Shown: positions 22,821-31,626, numbered from the stretch's first letter. The stretch: 34,415 nt of DNA from an uncultured Anaerolineae bacterium (GCA_937943625.1 CALEAD010000050.1:1-34415), one strand, 5' to 3'. The notes: a model not told the origin generated them from the letters alone. Made by a program: numbers and translations.

Positions 22821-24323
22821 TCACTTCGTAAACCAAGCCATTGGTGTAGAAAGCCTGTAGTTCAACTGGCGGATTGTCAAATAATCTTCGTAAGTTAATG
22901 GTTTCCACCACCACAGGAGCAAGGCCATGCATGCGCCATAAGCCATGCCCACCACGATTAAATTGAGCAGCGTGTCGCCCGGCAACAAGATGAAGGTGAG
23001 GGCGCTGAGAAGCGCCGCGCCTACAATTTTGCCCACAAACTGCCAGGGATACGGCCGTTTGCACTGACGTTGCAACATATAAAACTCCAAAACCGTGCCC
23101 ACCACTGCCGCCAAACCCGTGGCCACCACTGCGCCCACGGCGGCAAAGGCGCGAATCAGCACAATGCCCAACAACAAGTTCAACACCCCAGAGACAAGGC
23201 GTACGCTCAACCCTTTCCTTTCCTGCCCTAGCACATACAAGGTCATCAGATGCAAACCGCCAGCCATTAAACCAAAAGGAACAATCGTCAACAACACAAA
23301 ATAGCGCAACGCCACGGCGCTCACGGTATACTCAGCGCCATACAAAATGTGGATGATGGCCGGGGCGTGCCAACCCAAAAAGAGAAAAACGGGCACAATG
23401 GTCAGGGTCGAAAATTTGATAAAACTTTGCCACCCTCTGGTCAGCCCCGCTTCCCCCGCGCTTTCATATTTATGCGCGAGCGAAGCTAAGACAACCTGTG
23501 AGCTAACCGTGATCACGCCGATGAGCTTCCACACCAGCGAGGTGCCTGCTTTGTAAAAACCAATCTGGCGTATATCGGTGGTCAAAAAACCTAAAAGCAA
23601 CACATCGGTCTGCTCGGAAAGCAAGAAGGTGATCCCCGTAACCGCCCAGGCCGAAAGGCTGAACTTGAGCACGAGCGGCAGACGGTCAAAGCGCCATGCA
23701 CTACCCGCGCGCTTTGTCTGGGCAATTGCCACAAAAAAAATAGCAATCGCCAACCCATAGCCAGCAATCGTCAATAGCAACGCTTGCGGCAAAGAGATGC
23801 CACCGCGGAGAAAGAGCGCCACAAGACCGCCCAGCAGAAGCACCTGGCGCAATGTGTTGGCGAGGAATAGCACATTAATGCGCAGTTGTGCCGTAAAAAA
23901 CGCTTCTAAAAAGAGCGACAGCTGATACAGCAGAAACAAAACGAGGGCAAAATCGGCAAAGGGGATAAGGTCGGGCTGTTGCAGCAGGTTGAATACCGGC
24001 ACGGTGAACAGGCGCACGGTGAGGGCGAAAATCGCTGCGGCTCCCATCCGCAACAAGAAAAGTCGGCTCAGAAAGCTGACAATGTCTACCCCCTCATTGA
24101 GAAAAATGGGGGTGAACTTGTTTAACGCTTCGGGGAGGCCCGTGGAAATGAGAAGGGTGGCTAAACTTGCCCATCCCAATATGAGGGCGTAGGCACCATA
24201 CCCGTCTGGTCCCATCCAGCGGGTCATGAGAATGGTAACGAGGAAGGTTAAAAGAACGGCCGTCCCTTTGGCTATCTGGCTCCTAAATACCTCCTTGCCT
24301 AATGATCGGGCTACTGTGTTCAT
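22821..24323 (-). CDS. wzx: Wzx-type polysaccharide flippase (MOP superfamily)
   Basis: 500 residues with about 12-14 membrane helices. It opens with SQIAKGTAVLLTFLVTILMT then RWMGPDGYGAYALILGW, the classic N-terminal signature of oligosaccharide flippases of the MOP superfamily (Polysacc_synt). Later GAEYTVSAVALRYFVLLTIV and VGAVVATGLAAVVGTVLEFY match the family's second half. It moves undecaprenyl-linked repeat units across the cytoplasmic membrane. Its start overlaps the stop of the TPR gene (ATGA). Confidence 0.9.
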   Translation of the reverse strand: MNTVARSLGKEVFRSQIAKGTAVLLTFLVTILMTRWMGPDGYGAYALILGWASLATLLISTGLPEALNKFTPIFLNEGVDIVSFLSRLFLLRMGAAAIFALTVRLFTVPVFNLLQQPDLIPFADFALVLFLLYQLSLFLEAFFTAQLRINVLFLANTLRQVLLLGGLVALFLRGGISLPQALLLTIAGYGLAIAIFFVAIAQTKRAGSAWRFDRLPLVLKFSLSAWAVTGITFLLSEQTDVLLLGFLTTDIRQIGFYKAGTSLVWKLIGVITVSSQVVLASLAHKYESAGEAGLTRGWQSFIKFSTLTIVPVFLFLGWHAPAIIHILYGAEYTVSAVALRYFVLLTIVPFGLMAGGLHLMTLYVLGQERKGLSVRLVSGVLNLLLGIVLIRAFAAVGAVVATGLAAVVGTVLEFYMLQRQCKRPYPWQFVGKIVGAALLSALTFILLPGDTLLNLIVVGMAYGACMALLLWWWKPLTYEDYLTIRQLNYRLSTPMAWFTK

Positions 24324-25246
24324 GGCTGTAGGGTACTGATTCTCTGCCTGACGGCCGTTGCTGCCTCATCCTGACCTATTTCCTGATATAAATTTGCCAG
24401 ATGTTGCCAATAATCAACCCGGCTCCCATCCAGCGTTGTCGCCTGCTCTGCGCTGGCAATTGCCTCTGCCAACATGCCCACTCTGGTATATGCCAGACTT
24501 AACCATTGGTATAATGAAGCTCGTTCTGGGTCCACCGCCACCGCTTCCCTAAAATGCGTTACCGCTTCGCCATACGCATTGGCTTTCATGTAGCCCACGC
24601 CCACGCAAGTCAGCAAGGAGGAATTTTGCCGCGACGCTTCATCTAACCCCGTAAACAAAGCCACTGCCGCATCTAATTCGCCATGATTGACATATGAGAA
24701 ACAGAGGTCAACGTGGGCGTCGGCATACGATTCTGCCGACTGTACACAGCGCAAAAATTGTTGTCTGGCCAGCAGCGGCTGTCCCGCTAACTCATATGCT
24801 CTGCCGAGGCGCTGAGCCAGGGGGCACACGGGTGGGTGTTGCTGCAGGGCCAGCGCTCTTTCGTACCAGGCAACGGCCGTTTCATACGCCGCCGCCTGCA
24901 TGGCCAAATCCCCATAGGCCATCAACTCCTCCTGCATCGCCGCAGGCATTGCCTGCCACACTTGCAAAGCAGCACCCTCCTGGCCCTGATATAGTAAGGC
25001 AAATCCCAACCCTCGTGCCGAGCGTGGCGTTTTTTGCACCGCAAGCGCTTTCGCAAACAGCGACACCGCCAAAGAATAGTCTGCGTCAGCCGCAGATGGA
25101 AGCAACTGCGCTTGGGCACGAGAGCTATTTAGCGCTGCATAACCGGCGTTTTGGTACATAGCACCCCGTAAACTCACCAATCGCATGAGCAAAAATACCG
25201 CAATCGCCAGCAAAACACCCCACTTTAAGCTCATGAATACGCTCAT
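24320..25246 (-). CDS. Membrane-anchored TPR protein
   Basis: 308 residues: an N-terminal membrane segment (MSLKWGVLLAIAVFLLMRLV, about 5-24), then at least five TPR-like helical repeats. Examples are YSLAVSLFAKALAVQKTPRS, ETAVAWYERALALQQHPP, GEAVTHFREAVAVDPERA and AEAIASAEQATTLDGSRV. TPR scaffolds often organise polymerase, chain-length and export proteins in polysaccharide systems; that role is inferred from position between the Wzz-like and Wzx-like genes. No catalytic motif. Confidence 0.8.
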   Translation of the reverse strand: MSVFMSLKWGVLLAIAVFLLMRLVSLRGAMYQNAGYAALNSSRAQAQLLPSAADADYSLAVSLFAKALAVQKTPRSARGLGFALLYQGQEGAALQVWQAMPAAMQEELMAYGDLAMQAAAYETAVAWYERALALQQHPPVCPLAQRLGRAYELAGQPLLARQQFLRCVQSAESYADAHVDLCFSYVNHGELDAAVALFTGLDEASRQNSSLLTCVGVGYMKANAYGEAVTHFREAVAVDPERASLYQWLSLAYTRVGMLAEAIASAEQATTLDGSRVDYWQHLANLYQEIGQDEAATAVRQRISTLQP

Positions 25247-25327
25247 CTAAAACAGGGATGCGCAATCTGGGGCATCAATTTGACCACAGCCCACTCACAG
25301 CAGCCCAATGCACCCACCTATTAGAAC

Positions 25328-25371
25328 AGTCGGTCGTCAGCCGTCAGCGATCAGCGATCAGCCGTCAGCCA
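25328..25371. repeat. Tandem degenerate heptamer repeat at the 3' end of wzz
   Basis: About six units of a GTCAGCG/ATCAGCG/ATCAGCC-like heptamer in a row (CGTCAGCCGTCAGCGATCAG core). The run supplies the last codons (WLTADR) and stop of the Wzz-like gene and continues into the intergenic space. Related runs are at 8107-8132, 12082-12225 and 33463-33497. Confidence 0.65.
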
Positions 25372-26574
25372 CCATTGACGCCCCGTGATGCCGGCGAGCA
25401 TGAACATGGCGCCTAAAAAGCCGGCCACCAGCGTGATGATGAGGCGGCGCGGTGCAACCGGGCTTTCCGGCGCGGCTGCATAACTGGCCAGGCGCAGGCT
25501 GTTCACGTCTTTTTGCGAAGAAATGCGTTCTTCGTCCACCTTGCGCGCCAGGGCAATGTAGGTTTCTTCGGCCACCGCCACGTTGCGCTGCAATCGGTGT
25601 AGTTCGGCAAGAAGCGCCTGATTTTCTTGCTGCAGGGTTAGAATCTCCGGTTCCAGCTCTAGCAAACGGCCGTCCAGCTCTTGTAGACGGGTTGCCAGCG
25701 TCAGCTGTAGCTCCTGCAGATAAGCCAACAATTCACCACGGTCGCTGCTGGTCAGGGGCTGGTCTGCGCCAATCTGAAACTGGAGGCCAGACGTCGCCCC
25801 CCCCTCTTGCGGCACACCGTAAGCCTGTAGCTGTAAATGCAGCACGGTCAACTGGTCGCCCCAGGTAACGGCCGTACCGCTCTGCGCTGCCAGTTGGGCA
25901 GACAAAGCCGCGACATCATCCAACAACCCCCGCAACTGCCGCTGGCTGGTCAGATATTGCCGCTGTGCCGTGCTTAAAGCCAGCAAACGATTGGTCAAAA
26001 TATCGCTGCGATTTTCTGCCTGAAATTGCACCAGCGCCAGCTCTGCCTCACCCAGCACGGTCTGCGCTTCGCCCAATTGCTGTTCAAAAAAGCGTAACTG
26101 GGCATCGTTGCTGCTGCGGTAGATGTCATTGCCCCATTGGACAAGGGTTTCGGCCCACACGTTGGCAATTTGCGCCGCAGTTTCCGCATTGCGGTGGCTG
26201 GCCGTCAGCTGGATCAGGCTGGGGTCGGTGCCGGCACGTGCTTCTAAGAGCGACCGCAGAGCATTTACAGACGCCAGGTCTGCTTCTGGCAAGGACAATT
26301 GGGTAAAGATCTGTTGCAACAGGTCGTCGCTGACAGCCAGTTGGGGAAAGGCTTTAAGCGGCTGCCGCTCTTCCTGGGTTTGAATACGCGGATCGAACTG
26401 AATGCGTTGGCGCGTTTCGGTGATGACCACCAGAGCAGTAGCCTGGTAGGTGGGCGGCAGCAAGGAGCTGATGGCAAAGGCGACGATGGCGGCTAACAGG
26501 CCTGCGCTAATGATCCACTTCCAACCCGTAATTGCCGCTTTGAAATACGGCCGTAAATCAATTTCTTCTTCCAC
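25351..26574 (-). CDS. wzz: Wzz/chain-length determinant family protein
   Basis: About 407 residues from GTG 26574 (VEEEIDLRPYFKAAITGWKW), with AGGGAGA at a proper distance; an in-frame ATG at 26646 abuts the preceding stop and is the alternative. Topology: first membrane helix about 18-38; an extracytoplasmic domain rich in long coiled-coil (TVLGEAELALVQFQAENR; LATRLQELDGRLLELEPE; EILTLQQENQALLAELHR); a PVAPRRLIITLVAGFLGAM second helix near the end, with the proline-rich motif before it. It regulates chain length with Wzy. There is no kinase domain and no tyrosine-rich tail. The C-terminus is formed by a heptamer repeat. Confidence 0.88.
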   Translation of the reverse strand: MEEEIDLRPYFKAAITGWKWIISAGLLAAIVAFAISSLLPPTYQATALVVITETRQRIQFDPRIQTQEERQPLKAFPQLAVSDDLLQQIFTQLSLPEADLASVNALRSLLEARAGTDPSLIQLTASHRNAETAAQIANVWAETLVQWGNDIYRSSNDAQLRFFEQQLGEAQTVLGEAELALVQFQAENRSDILTNRLLALSTAQRQYLTSQRQLRGLLDDVAALSAQLAAQSGTAVTWGDQLTVLHLQLQAYGVPQEGGATSGLQFQIGADQPLTSSDRGELLAYLQELQLTLATRLQELDGRLLELEPEILTLQQENQALLAELHRLQRNVAVAEETYIALARKVDEERISSQKDVNSLRLASYAAAPESPVAPRRLIITLVAGFLGAMFMLAGITGRQWWLTADR

Positions 26575-26646
26575 GAACAATATCTCCCTGTTACCGTGTA
26601 CGCGAGATGATACATGACGCGCTGCAATACGCAACCGCCTTGCCAT

Positions 26647-27456
26647 TCATGCTGCCGCACAGCTCACCAAAAACGCTAGCTCGGTGGCAAAGGCAAAGCG
26701 CTGTACCTGCCACTTTCGCCCGGCAGCCCAGCGCCAGAACTGCGCCTCGTAGCTGGCCGTCATCCCTTTGCGCCGCCCACCCAGGCTGGCCGTCGGGAAG
26801 CTGATGAGCAAATACCTGGCCTGTAGGGCGTCGAGCAGGCGCGGTACGGCCGTTTCCTCCACCTGCTCCAGCACGGGCAACAGCTTCAGCAGCAGCGCCA
26901 AATCTACGGGTTGTGTGGGTGGGTCGCCAATAAGGTCGCAAACGGCTGTTTCCCCGGCAATGCCTGCCAGTCGCATAAAATCCGCCACAAACGCCATCAT
27001 ATCTGCATACATGTCACAAGCCAGATAGCGCGTCTGCGCGCCAAACGGCATCCACAGCCACGCCAGCGCATTCAGGCCACAGGCCACGTCCAGCACCGTG
27101 TGTACTGGCGGCAAATCAGCCAGGGTGATGGCATAAAACTCCTCCAGGATGGACAGCCGTTCACGCGTCGAAGCGTGCAGCGCCATCACCTGGCGACAGG
27201 CAGCGCGCCAGGCCACCTCATCCCCCGCTGCTGCGCGCAAATCTGCCAGCGCCCGGTCATAATCTAGCCTGGTCATAAAATACGCCCCCCCTACCTGGTG
27301 CAGCTTGTTTTTCGTCGCCTTCACCGCCTCCTTGAAATCATGCCGCACCGCCAGCTCACGCGCACCAATACGCCGTACCAGCTCCGGGCTGATGTACCGG
27401 TACTTGTAAGAGGCAAGAACGGCCGTTGTCAACTTCGCCAATTCGTCCATAATCAT
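26647..27456 (-). CDS. 16S rRNA G1405 N7-methyltransferase homologue (Arm/Rmt/FmrO family)
   Basis: 269 residues. Family features in order: an N-terminal helical domain with SYKYRYISPELVRRIGAREL (about 16-35) and KATKNKLHQVGGAYF (about 46-60); LHASTRERLSILEEFY (93-108); SAM motif VLDVACGLNALAWLWMP (121-137); acidic D148 (YLACDMYADMM); ALLLKLLPVLEQ (187-198); LLISFPTASLGGRRKGM (216-232). Known relatives methylate G1405 of 16S rRNA at N7 and confer high-level resistance to 4,6-disubstituted deoxystreptamine aminoglycosides, or protect producers. Here it heads the polysaccharide operon with no resistance, transposon or antibiotic-synthesis genes around, and carries ACGGCCGT octamers like its neighbours. 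Activity is plausible but unproven. Confidence 0.85.
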   Translation of the reverse strand: MIMDELAKLTTAVLASYKYRYISPELVRRIGARELAVRHDFKEAVKATKNKLHQVGGAYFMTRLDYDRALADLRAAAGDEVAWRAACRQVMALHASTRERLSILEEFYAITLADLPPVHTVLDVACGLNALAWLWMPFGAQTRYLACDMYADMMAFVADFMRLAGIAGETAVCDLIGDPPTQPVDLALLLKLLPVLEQVEETAVPRLLDALQARYLLISFPTASLGGRRKGMTASYEAQFWRWAAGRKWQVQRFAFATELAFLVSCAAA

Positions 27457-27815
27457 AACAGCTTACAGGCAGGGTTGTTTTATCCCATTTTCACGCGTTC
27501 GCCTACTGTTGGCCCCTGGCACCTGCTTAAAAAGGGGAGCCAACCACTGCCCCCCAACCGCTATACAGGCAGCCCAGGTGATCAACCCCGTCACGCACAA
27601 ATTGAGTTACCCATCTGACTAGGCAGGTACAAATTCTCCACTAAAATAGCACCCGTAGACAAGAATAGCCAACTGCAAGAAACAAACAAATGGCTTCGGC
27701 ACGAAACCCTAATTCCTAACGGGCCCACCAGCCACAATCTGGTGACATCGCACCACCTCGCCGGTGTCGGTGTATTTCTCTGCAAATTTCTGCACCTATC
27801 CAAAGGAGTCACTTC
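27457..27815. other. Intergenic region between divergent operons
   Basis: 359 bp separate the methyltransferase gene (minus) from the large lipoprotein gene (plus). It should hold promoters for both, but I see no convincing -35/-10 pair on either strand. A plus-strand ribosome-binding site AAAGGAG lies 7 nt before GTG 27816. CGGTGTATTTCTCTGCAAATTTCTGC just upstream resembles low-complexity intergenic repeats. No coding remnant was recognised. Confidence 0.5.
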
Positions 27816-30611
27816 GTGAAGCGAATTGTTTTACTTATCACCCTCTTCTGCGTCTTGCTCACCGCCTGTAGACGGTCACGCCCTGCGCTAGAGACCGAGA
27901 CCAAGACCGAGAGCGAGACAGCCACCGCCATGCCCCTACCCTTACCCTCTCCCTCTCCCATCTCTGCACAGCACATCCCCCCGCCCCCCTTCGAGATTCG
28001 CGGCGTGAGTATTCTACGCCCATTGAGCGGCGAGACCTACCCATTTTTCGCGACCCTGCCGGTTTTCATTTCCGCCATCAGCGGGCAGGCAACAATCGTC
28101 CGCCAGGAATTGTGGGTAAACGGCACAGTTGCCAGCACCCAAGAAGGGGACACCGTGCAGCCAATCATGCACTGGCTGGCCAACGCACCGGGGCGCAACA
28201 CGCTTCAGGTGCGCATCATAACTTCAGACGGGCAGACGCTGGCATCCGAGTTTATCGAGGTCCACGTTAGCCCTGAGCCCGTCGGGTTCGACATGCTGCA
28301 GCCGACAACAGGCGGCGAAACCTTAACCACCCTGGCCAGTCAATTTGGGCTGACTCCGCAGCAGGTGGCCGACTACAATCCCGGCGTAGCCACCGAGCTA
28401 GATGAGCCGCTGCCCGCCGGCCTCTCCCTGCGCCTGCCAGTCGAGCCGTACCTGCCGCCGGAGGTACTGGCGCAGTTCACGTCGGGTGGGTCGAACCCGG
28501 CTGAAGAAAGCAACACCGCAGCGGCCGTTTTTGCGCCGCCCGCCGCGCCCATCTTCGACGCCACCCTGCCGCCAACCTTCGATAAGGTGTATTACTACCT
28601 CTCCCTGGATGGTGGCCCCTGGAGCCGTGTGCCGCGCCTGCCAGAGCAATTTATCACCCCGGCCCAGGGATTTTTTAACCTGGACGAAGCCCTGAAGGGC
28701 GTAGTCGCTCCGCCCGCACAGGGGACGCTGCGCACCGAAGTAGACGCCTGGGGCTGGAGCGGCGGCGCGCTAGTTTACATCGGGCGATTTGAGAAAATTT
28801 TCGCCGCTGAAGCTGGACGCGAACCGTTTGTCATCCTGCCAGGCACACTGGAAATTTGCGATTTACCCGCTCCAAACTGCGCGCAAGGCTTTGGTGAGTT
28901 TGGGCAGGCGGCCCTGAGCAACAACGGCGGGAAGTACGAATTGCGCTGGTCGCCGCCCTCCAACGCACAAGGCGGGCTATGGCAGGTCTCGCGCTATCCC
29001 TTCGACGCGGTTTGCGCACCCGACCCGGCAGGTCTCTTCCATTCAGGCGAAGTGATTGCCAACTCGGCGCAAACCATTTTTAGCGCAACGTTCCCCGCCC
29101 CAGGCGAGGACGTTTACAGCATTCCCATCTTCCAGCCAGGAGTAGGCAATGTCTCGTTGTCCAGCGCGTGGTTCCCGCAAACCTATTACGTCCGCGTCCT
29201 GCCGGTCTTCGATGGCGTGGTGAAGTGCGCTCCAGCCAACGCGGTGACAATAACCGTAGACCCGCAGAAGCAAGACGTGACCATCATCACCCCCACACCT
29301 CAGCCCGCCGCGCCCGCTCCGCCGGTGATGTTCGATGTGGAAATCGCCCAGTTCGAGCCGATTGATTTTCCCGATGGACGGTTTGCTCATTGCGTGGTCA
29401 TTGAGCAAAACCCGTTTTACGAGCAAAAAAGCGATATTGTGGATGGTTGGCTGAGTGGGCCGTATTATGTAGACGGGCAGGTAACAATGCTGCAAAACAT
29501 TCCGCCCGGCACGGTGCTTTGCCCCAAGCCATATGTGTATCAGGAGCCACCTTTTATCGAGCAAGCTGCACAGTTTCTGATAGATGCGCTCAACACCCTC
29601 TCCAAAGTTTATGAGATTCTCAAGCAACTGGCAGTTAAGCTGGTAGTCAAAGCCATTCCCTACTGTTACGCCTCGGAGTTTATTGACGCTTACAAAGAAG
29701 AAATTGACTCGGTCTGCAACGCGGCAGCAGAAGTGATTGTCCAGGCAGCCATGACCTACGTTGGCTTGCCGCCTAGCATTCCTAACTACGAGCAGTTAAA
29801 AGCAACCGCCCGAGGCAAACTGACTGAGCTAGCTGTGCAACAACTGGAAGAACAAACCGGATTGCCCTGCATCGAAATCTGTCAGGATTTCATCCGTGAG
29901 CGCGTGGACGAAGTTTGGGCGGCGGGCGAAGAGCTGCTGCGCAGTCAGCAGCCGGGCTGTATTGGCGCGCAGGAGGCACACAACCAGGGCTTTGAGCCGC
30001 TCTGCCTGCCGGGGATTGTCAAAACTACCCCTGACCCGCGTGGAATGCTGATCCCGGCGCAGGTTGAAGTGAGCGTGACGCGCCGCGCCGACGTGCCCGA
30101 TTCTGCCCTGCCAAACAGCCTGCTGTTCAAGACGACCTGCGACCTGACGATTTCTACTGGTGCGGTGAACAACGCCTGGGTGGGGCAAAGCATTTTTCTC
30201 GGCATGCGCTTACAGAGCGGGAAAATGGAATACTGGCAGGGAACAATGCTCAACGCCTACGATCTGTTCAAGCCAGAACGCCTGCCTATCACGCTCTTTT
30301 CCATGGCGCCGGGCGAGAGCAAAAGGTTCTATGTGTCGTTGCAGCCCAACCAGGGTACATTCCCGCCGCCAGGCGCCACTCAATTTTGGCTGCCAGGTCG
30401 GCTGGCTCTAGTGCAGGAATACTGGCAGGGGAATGGACAATCTGCCAACATTATCGCGTCTGACGACTGGGAATATTACTACCTCGGCGCGGAAGTGCAC
30501 GTGACGGCGACTGCCGCCTGCACGACCTCCCCTAATAGGGCCCAAGACCTGGCACCCTCCACCAGTGCAGTGAGCGATACCTGGGTGGAACAAATTCCGC
30601 TGGAGAAATAG
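27816..30611 (+). CDS. Large lipoprotein with Ig-like and LysM-like modules
   Basis: 931 residues from GTG 27816. Signal peptide MKRIVLLITLFCVLLTAC has lipobox LLTAC with the lipidated Cys at 18, then a Glu/Thr/Pro-rich linker to about 58. Residues about 60-150 form an Ig-like module (ILRPLSGETYPFFATLPVFI...LQVRIITSDGQTLASEFIEV). About 165-210 is LysM-like (GETLTTLASQFGLTPQQVAD then YNPGVATELDEPLPAGLSL), suggesting glycan or peptidoglycan binding. About 580-715 is a helical, cysteine-containing domain (FIEQAAQFLIDALNTLSKVY, LPCIEICQDFIRERV, QPGCIGAQEA). The C-terminal part is beta-rich. No catalytic motif recognised. It contains no ACGGCCGT, unlike the flanking operon. Confidence 0.75.
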   Translation: MKRIVLLITLFCVLLTACRRSRPALETETKTESETATAMPLPLPSPSPISAQHIPPPPFEIRGVSILRPLSGETYPFFATLPVFISAISGQATIVRQELWVNGTVASTQEGDTVQPIMHWLANAPGRNTLQVRIITSDGQTLASEFIEVHVSPEPVGFDMLQPTTGGETLTTLASQFGLTPQQVADYNPGVATELDEPLPAGLSLRLPVEPYLPPEVLAQFTSGGSNPAEESNTAAAVFAPPAAPIFDATLPPTFDKVYYYLSLDGGPWSRVPRLPEQFITPAQGFFNLDEALKGVVAPPAQGTLRTEVDAWGWSGGALVYIGRFEKIFAAEAGREPFVILPGTLEICDLPAPNCAQGFGEFGQAALSNNGGKYELRWSPPSNAQGGLWQVSRYPFDAVCAPDPAGLFHSGEVIANSAQTIFSATFPAPGEDVYSIPIFQPGVGNVSLSSAWFPQTYYVRVLPVFDGVVKCAPANAVTITVDPQKQDVTIITPTPQPAAPAPPVMFDVEIAQFEPIDFPDGRFAHCVVIEQNPFYEQKSDIVDGWLSGPYYVDGQVTMLQNIPPGTVLCPKPYVYQEPPFIEQAAQFLIDALNTLSKVYEILKQLAVKLVVKAIPYCYASEFIDAYKEEIDSVCNAAAEVIVQAAMTYVGLPPSIPNYEQLKATARGKLTELAVQQLEEQTGLPCIEICQDFIRERVDEVWAAGEELLRSQQPGCIGAQEAHNQGFEPLCLPGIVKTTPDPRGMLIPAQVEVSVTRRADVPDSALPNSLLFKTTCDLTISTGAVNNAWVGQSIFLGMRLQSGKMEYWQGTMLNAYDLFKPERLPITLFSMAPGESKRFYVSLQPNQGTFPPPGATQFWLPGRLALVQEYWQGNGQSANIIASDDWEYYYLGAEVHVTATAACTTSPNRAQDLAPSTSAVSDTWVEQIPLEK

Positions 30612-30613
30612 CC

Positions 30614-31426
30614 ATGAGAAAAGCACTCTTACTCATTTTTGCTCTGCTGCTTACCGCTTATGGGGTAAACGCCGCCTTTGCTGCTATTCCACTTGCTGCG
30701 CCGCAGGAGACGGTCAGCCAATCGCCACAAGTATGGATAGATTCCCCGCTCAACGGGTCTATGCTGCCGCTGGGGGCGGTGGAAATTGTCTCGCACGCCG
30801 CCAGCTCGAGCGGCATTGCGCAGGTGGAATTGAGCGTGAACGGGGCCGTTGTTCGTGCGGACGCCAATCCGAAACCAGGTGAAACGCTTAGCCTGGCGCG
30901 TCAGCTCTGGCTGCCGCGCGCCGGCGGGACGTATCAGGTCACTGTGCGCGCGCAAAGCGCAAGTGGCGAATGGAGTGGGTTCGCGGGTGTCATCATCACC
31001 ATTTTGGCACAATCCACAGTCGCTCCGCTGCCAGGGGAAACGGCTACGCCGACGCCCACGGAAACGGCTACGCCCACGCCCACGGAAACGACTACGCCCA
31101 CGCCTACGGAAACGGCCACGCCGACGCCCACGCCGGCCCTAACTGATACGCCTACGCCGCTTACAATTGTGCTGGTGCGGGGTTCCGTTTGCCTTGCCGG
31201 GCCGGGCCCGGTTTATCCTGAAATCACGAACCTGGCGATAGGCGATAGCGCAGAGGTGCGCGGCATCAGCCGAGATGGTTTGTGGCTGTTTGTCTATGCG
31301 CCCAGATTTAGGGTGGAATGTTGGATAGTCACTGCTGCCGCGCCGCCAGGAATGGATTGGAGTGAAGTCCCTGTACTGACCGCCCCCCCCACCCCTGTGC
31401 CAACAGAAACGCCTTATAAGCCGTAG
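30614..31426 (+). CDS. Secreted protein with Ig-like module, TPT linker and SH3-like domain
   Basis: 270 residues, starting 2 nt after the previous stop. A signal peptide (MRKALLLIFALLLTAYGVNA, cleavage likely near AFA-A) is followed by an Ig-like module (about 40-132: VWIDSPLNGSMLPLGAVEIV...TYQVTVRAQSASGEWSG). A linker of four Glu-Thr-x-Thr-Pro-Thr-Pro-Thr units follows (about 142-173), then a bacterial SH3-like domain (about 182-245: VLVRGSVCLAGPGPVYPEIT, GDSAEVRGISRDGLWLFVY) with two cysteines. Probably a cell-wall or surface partner of the lipoprotein encoded just upstream; function unknown. Confidence 0.72.
   Translation: MRKALLLIFALLLTAYGVNAAFAAIPLAAPQETVSQSPQVWIDSPLNGSMLPLGAVEIVSHAASSSGIAQVELSVNGAVVRADANPKPGETLSLARQLWLPRAGGTYQVTVRAQSASGEWSGFAGVIITILAQSTVAPLPGETATPTPTETATPTPTETTTPTPTETATPTPTPALTDTPTPLTIVLVRGSVCLAGPGPVYPEITNLAIGDSAEVRGISRDGLWLFVYAPRFRVECWIVTAAAPPGMDWSEVPVLTAPPTPVPTETPYKP
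31037..31132 (+). repeat. Four tandem 24-bp units encoding a Thr-Pro linker
   Basis: Units at 31037, 31061, 31085 and 31109 share GAAACGGCTACGCC.ACGCC with few substitutions and encode ETATPTPT-like octapeptides. Such repeats change copy number by slippage and here set the spacing between the Ig-like and SH3-like domains. Confidence 0.85.
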
Positions 31427-31475
31427 CAAAAGGCTCCCTGGGAGGTGCTTACTCCTGATTCGCTGATAGCTAAGG

Positions 31476-31503
31476 CCGGCTGGCAGGATTATGTGCCAGC
31501 CCG
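31476..31503. terminator. Bidirectional hairpin between convergent genes
   Basis: GGCTGGCA (31478-31485) and TGCCAGCC (31494-31501) form a perfect 8-bp stem with an 8-nt loop, extendable by CC/GG with a bulge. It lies between the end of the SH3-like gene and the transglycosylase gene. There is no T-tract, so termination is inferred from position. Confidence 0.45.
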
Positions 31504-31515
31504 GTACAATGTAGA

Positions 31516-31598
31516 TGGGGCACACGACGGTAAATGAAAATGGAACGCAGGTTACCGACCCTGCACCTGCCAGGTTTGGCAACCCGGGCTACACGCAG
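31516..31598. repeat. Dispersed hairpin repeat, copy B
   Basis: Diverged copy of the 8012-8099 element in the same orientation: GGGGCACACGACGGTAAATG, then AAAATGGAACGCAGGTTACC, and CAGGTTTGGCAACCCGGGCT near the end. Several stem positions have decayed, so the hairpin is weaker than in copy A. It lies just downstream of the transglycosylase gene. Confidence 0.7.
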
Positions 31599-31626
31599 TC
31601 ATCCGCGGTCGGCGGCCTGCAGTGAT

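Noticed and set aside
22747..23064. 105-codon minus-strand frame between fkbM and wzx
   Set aside because: Mostly overlaps the wzx coding region in another frame and shows no family motif.
25797..25804. C8 tracts at 25797-25804 and 31383-31390 as phase-variation sites
   Set aside because: Both lie within intact frames that continue normally on either side; no split gene as at the G9 tract.
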